A stretch of 64,000 bases of DNA, from NCBI GenBank assembly GCA_964389205.1, contig CAYMDH010000006.1, forward strand, positions 1 to 64,000, written 5' to 3'. The position numbers and the translations under genes are program-made. The notes under the pieces were generated by a model. It was not told the origin of the DNA, ran no database searches, and saw nothing but the letters and a program-made list of their open reading frames with translations. Every line of letters begins with the position of its first letter. The first letter of the stretch is position 1. Shown here piece after piece: positions 62,500 to 64,000 of this stretch. This DNA is from Leptobacterium sp964389205. GTDB lineage: Bacteria > Bacteroidota > Bacteroidia > Flavobacteriales > Flavobacteriaceae.

Positions 62500-63126
62500 A
62501 TGAAACGATTTGTTCTATTCTCTTTAATGTTATTTATCTCTCTCACCGTTGCTTGTCAACGACAAATAGCAGTTGACAATATTAAAGACACTCCAATCTA
62601 TAGCAATTCTGATGCTAAATATGCGGATGTTTTTAAAATTCTAGATGGCACTTGGAAGGGAAACTTTCTAATTTATCAAGATCAGTTAATAAAACCTAAA
62701 GACGAAATTAATCTTAAAGATATTTCTCAAAAAGATCTGCAAAGAGAAGGACTAAAACTCATAAATAGTATTAATGTTACTCAGGTATATACTTCAGAAA
62801 ATCCTTATTTTCAAAGAGTTACTATCACAGATTATTATCCAGAAACAAAAAAAGAAGAAATTAGCACAGGCGTTAATAAGATTCAAGATGGGAAAATGTG
62901 GTGTATTGTTAGAAAACCCAGCGAAACTGTTATTCATGATGGTATTACTCAAGGAGATAATACAATTATTTGGAGTAGATCCGAAAAATCGCCACAACGT
63001 ATAGAATATTTTAAAGAAACAGTATCTTCAAAATCATACGAGATAATAGGTTGGGGGTATTATGAAGGAGATGATCCTAATGTAAGCCCAAAACTATGGT
63101 TTTATGCAAAGTATGAAAAGCAGTAA
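62500..63126 (+). CDS. Predicted lipoprotein of unknown function
   Basis: The start at 62500 gives a lipoprotein signal (MKRFVLFSLMLFISLTVAC); an ATG at 62473 adds nine residues. The lipidated cysteine is at 19. The mature 190-residue part has no motif I recognise and shows beta-rich segments with conserved Trp (LDGTWKGNFLIYQDQ, WSRSEKSPQRIEYF), reminiscent of lipocalin-like sheets (weak). It diverges from the H-NOX operon across the repeat array. Confidence 0.75.
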   Translation: MKRFVLFSLMLFISLTVACQRQIAVDNIKDTPIYSNSDAKYADVFKILDGTWKGNFLIYQDQLIKPKDEINLKDISQKDLQREGLKLINSINVTQVYTSENPYFQRVTITDYYPETKKEEISTGVNKIQDGKMWCIVRKPSETVIHDGITQGDNTIIWSRSEKSPQRIEYFKETVSSKSYEIIGWGYYEGDDPNVSPKLWFYAKYEKQ

Positions 63127-63174
63127 AAAAATGATCCTATCAAATGATTTTCTTATCAACCAAAAGGATACTGC

Positions 63175-63501
63175 TTAATATTTTCTTTGATCTTGTATTT
63201 CATAATGTTGTGAATGCGTATCATAACGCTTGAGTAATTTGAGTGCCTTTTCAGGTAAGTTGGCCACAGCATAGTCTTCTCCAACAAATCCTTTGATATT
63301 CTCTAGCTTAGAAAAGTTCATTATCGTAATAAATTCTATTTCGTCTTGATACTCTTCAGAAACCCTGCGCAGTATTTGCATACCGAGGTAACCCTTTATT
63401 TTTCTGGAGGCGATACTTGGCATAATCTCTTCTTTTAATAATATTCCATAGGCTTTGGCATTTTCAAGTGTTGTATAACCATGCCATATACGTTGTATCA
63501 T
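63175..63501 (-). CDS. Antibiotic-biosynthesis-monooxygenase-like (ABM fold) protein
   Basis: The 108-residue protein has the short ferredoxin-like pattern of ABM proteins: RIWHGYTTLENAKAYGILL, then GYLGMQILRR and FITIMNFSKLENIKGFVG. Members act as small oxygenases or bind heme; this one has no specific clue. It is preceded on the same strand by the MutS-family gene, 30 bases away. Confidence 0.75.
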   Translation of the reverse strand: MIQRIWHGYTTLENAKAYGILLKEEIMPSIASRKIKGYLGMQILRRVSEEYQDEIEFITIMNFSKLENIKGFVGEDYAVANLPEKALKLLKRYDTHSQHYEIQDQRKY

Positions 63502-63531
63502 AATCTATGTTGTTTTTTTAGGATAATCATA

Positions 63532-64000
63532 TTAAACAATTCCCATTTTTTTCAATAGAAAAGAAGCATTCATGTTTTGGCAAATTCCCTCTTTAAATTT
63601 ATAATCAAAAGAGAGTTGGTCATTTTTGATATAGGCGTCAAAATAATAGTTTTTCACCCTAGGATATGCTTCTGCCACCTTACACAAACTTAAATCATGT
63701 GTAGCTATAATTCCAGTAGATTTAGAATTGCTAAGTTTTTCTAGAAATTTTTTAGAACCTTCTGCTTTATCTTTACTATTGGTTCCTTTTAAAATCTCAT
63801 CTAATACAATAAAATAGGTCTCTTTCCCTATGTGATCTACTATATATTTTAACCGTTTTAATTCTGAAAAGAAATAAGATTCATCATCAGACAATGAATC
63901 TGTGGTTCTCATACTTGTAATTAATTTTATAGGAGCATATACGCTACTAGTTGCACAAACGGGCAATCCTGTGTTTGCCATTACATGGTGTAGGGATACT
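63532..64000 (-). CDS. MutS-family ATPase, 3' part only (cut by window end)
   Basis: The frame runs off the right edge without a certain start. The visible 156 residues carry the MutS-type ABC ATPase end: TGLPVCATSS, the Walker B FIVLDEILKGTNSKDK and the H-loop ATHDLS, then a C-terminal tail. It resembles the shorter MutS homologs of Bacteroidota rather than mismatch repair MutS, but the N-terminal part would be needed to decide. Confidence 0.85.
   Translation of the reverse strand, partial: VSLHHVMANTGLPVCATSSVYAPIKLITSMRTTDSLSDDESYFFSELKRLKYIVDHIGKETYFIVLDEILKGTNSKDKAEGSKKFLEKLSNSKSTGIIATHDLSLCKVAEAYPRVKNYYFDAYIKNDQLSFDYKFKEGICQNMNASFLLKKMGIV

Noticed and set aside
1..64000. CRISPR arrays, insertion sequences, prophage or integrase genes
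   Set aside because: No repeat-spacer pattern, transposase, integrase or phage structural gene was seen; the tandem TPR-AraC genes are diverged paralogs, not mobile-element copies.

Overview
The window looks like a piece of a low-GC Bacteroidota chromosome, most likely Flavobacteriaceae. The signs are: TAnnTTTG-type -7 promoter boxes; a T9SS-type C-terminal sorting region; an ExbB/two-ExbD cluster; TPR-membrane-AraC regulators; lanthipeptide-like precursors with a K-L-x-L-N-K leader; DUF4407; and M56 (BlaR1-like) peptidases. Family-level placement is inference; nothing was searched.

Layout. (1) 0.1-8.0 kb: four tandem paralogous regulators (signal peptide, periplasmic TPRs, one membrane helix, cytoplasmic AraC-type DNA-binding domain). 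Two of them are each followed immediately by a small double-glycine peptide gene. (2) 8.5-11.1 kb: a small hypothetical gene, rpoN (sigma-54) and a diverged PAP2-like membrane protein. (3) 11.1-14.3 kb: beta-barrel protein, ExbD, ExbD, a small membrane protein and ExbB, then tRNA-Ser. (4) 14.5-34.3 kb: mostly housekeeping genes: asparaginase, acyltransferase, TatD, retropepsin-like protease, 2-oxoglutarate dehydrogenase E1/E2, amidohydrolase, GalE, a sugar aminotransferase, WaaA, TrmL, FKBP, a reductase of the geranylgeranyl-reductase type, an M1 peptidase, and a VOC gene with a frameshifted WYL regulator. (5) 34.5-40.2 kb: a precursor peptide gene with no ATG, tRNA-Leu, an M20 dipeptidase, another precursor peptide, then an exbD-blaI-blaR1-like operon behind three phased operator dyads. 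(6) 40.3-55.6 kb: DUF4407, then a polysaccharide locus: two GT2 enzymes (one fused to a response-regulator receiver), a GT-C-like membrane protein, an Ig-like membrane protein, a GH5-like protein, GT4, flippase, two STAS proteins and a TPR/outer-membrane protein. (7) 55.8-62.3 kb: a frameshifted DUF4114/T9SS protein and a five-gene signalling operon (REC, H-NOX, PAS histidine kinase, HPt, LytTR regulator). (8) To the end: lipoprotein, small monooxygenase-like protein and the 3' part of a MutS-family gene.

How parts may work together. The H-NOX/kinase/HPt/LytTR operon sits beside the polysaccharide locus. Three promoter regions around it (upstream of the TPR/outer-membrane gene, upstream of the DUF4114 gene, upstream of the signalling operon) carry direct repeats of an 11-bp element with an exact 21-bp period, the geometry of LytTR-family sites. 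I read 41.7-62.5 kb as a candidate gas-responsive polysaccharide or surface regulon. The second candidate system is the pairing of periplasmic TPR-AraC regulators with exported-type leader peptides.

Caveat. Five single-base homopolymer indels break three genes (WYL regulator, BlaR1-like gene, DUF4114 gene). These could be real decay or slippage, or sequencing error.
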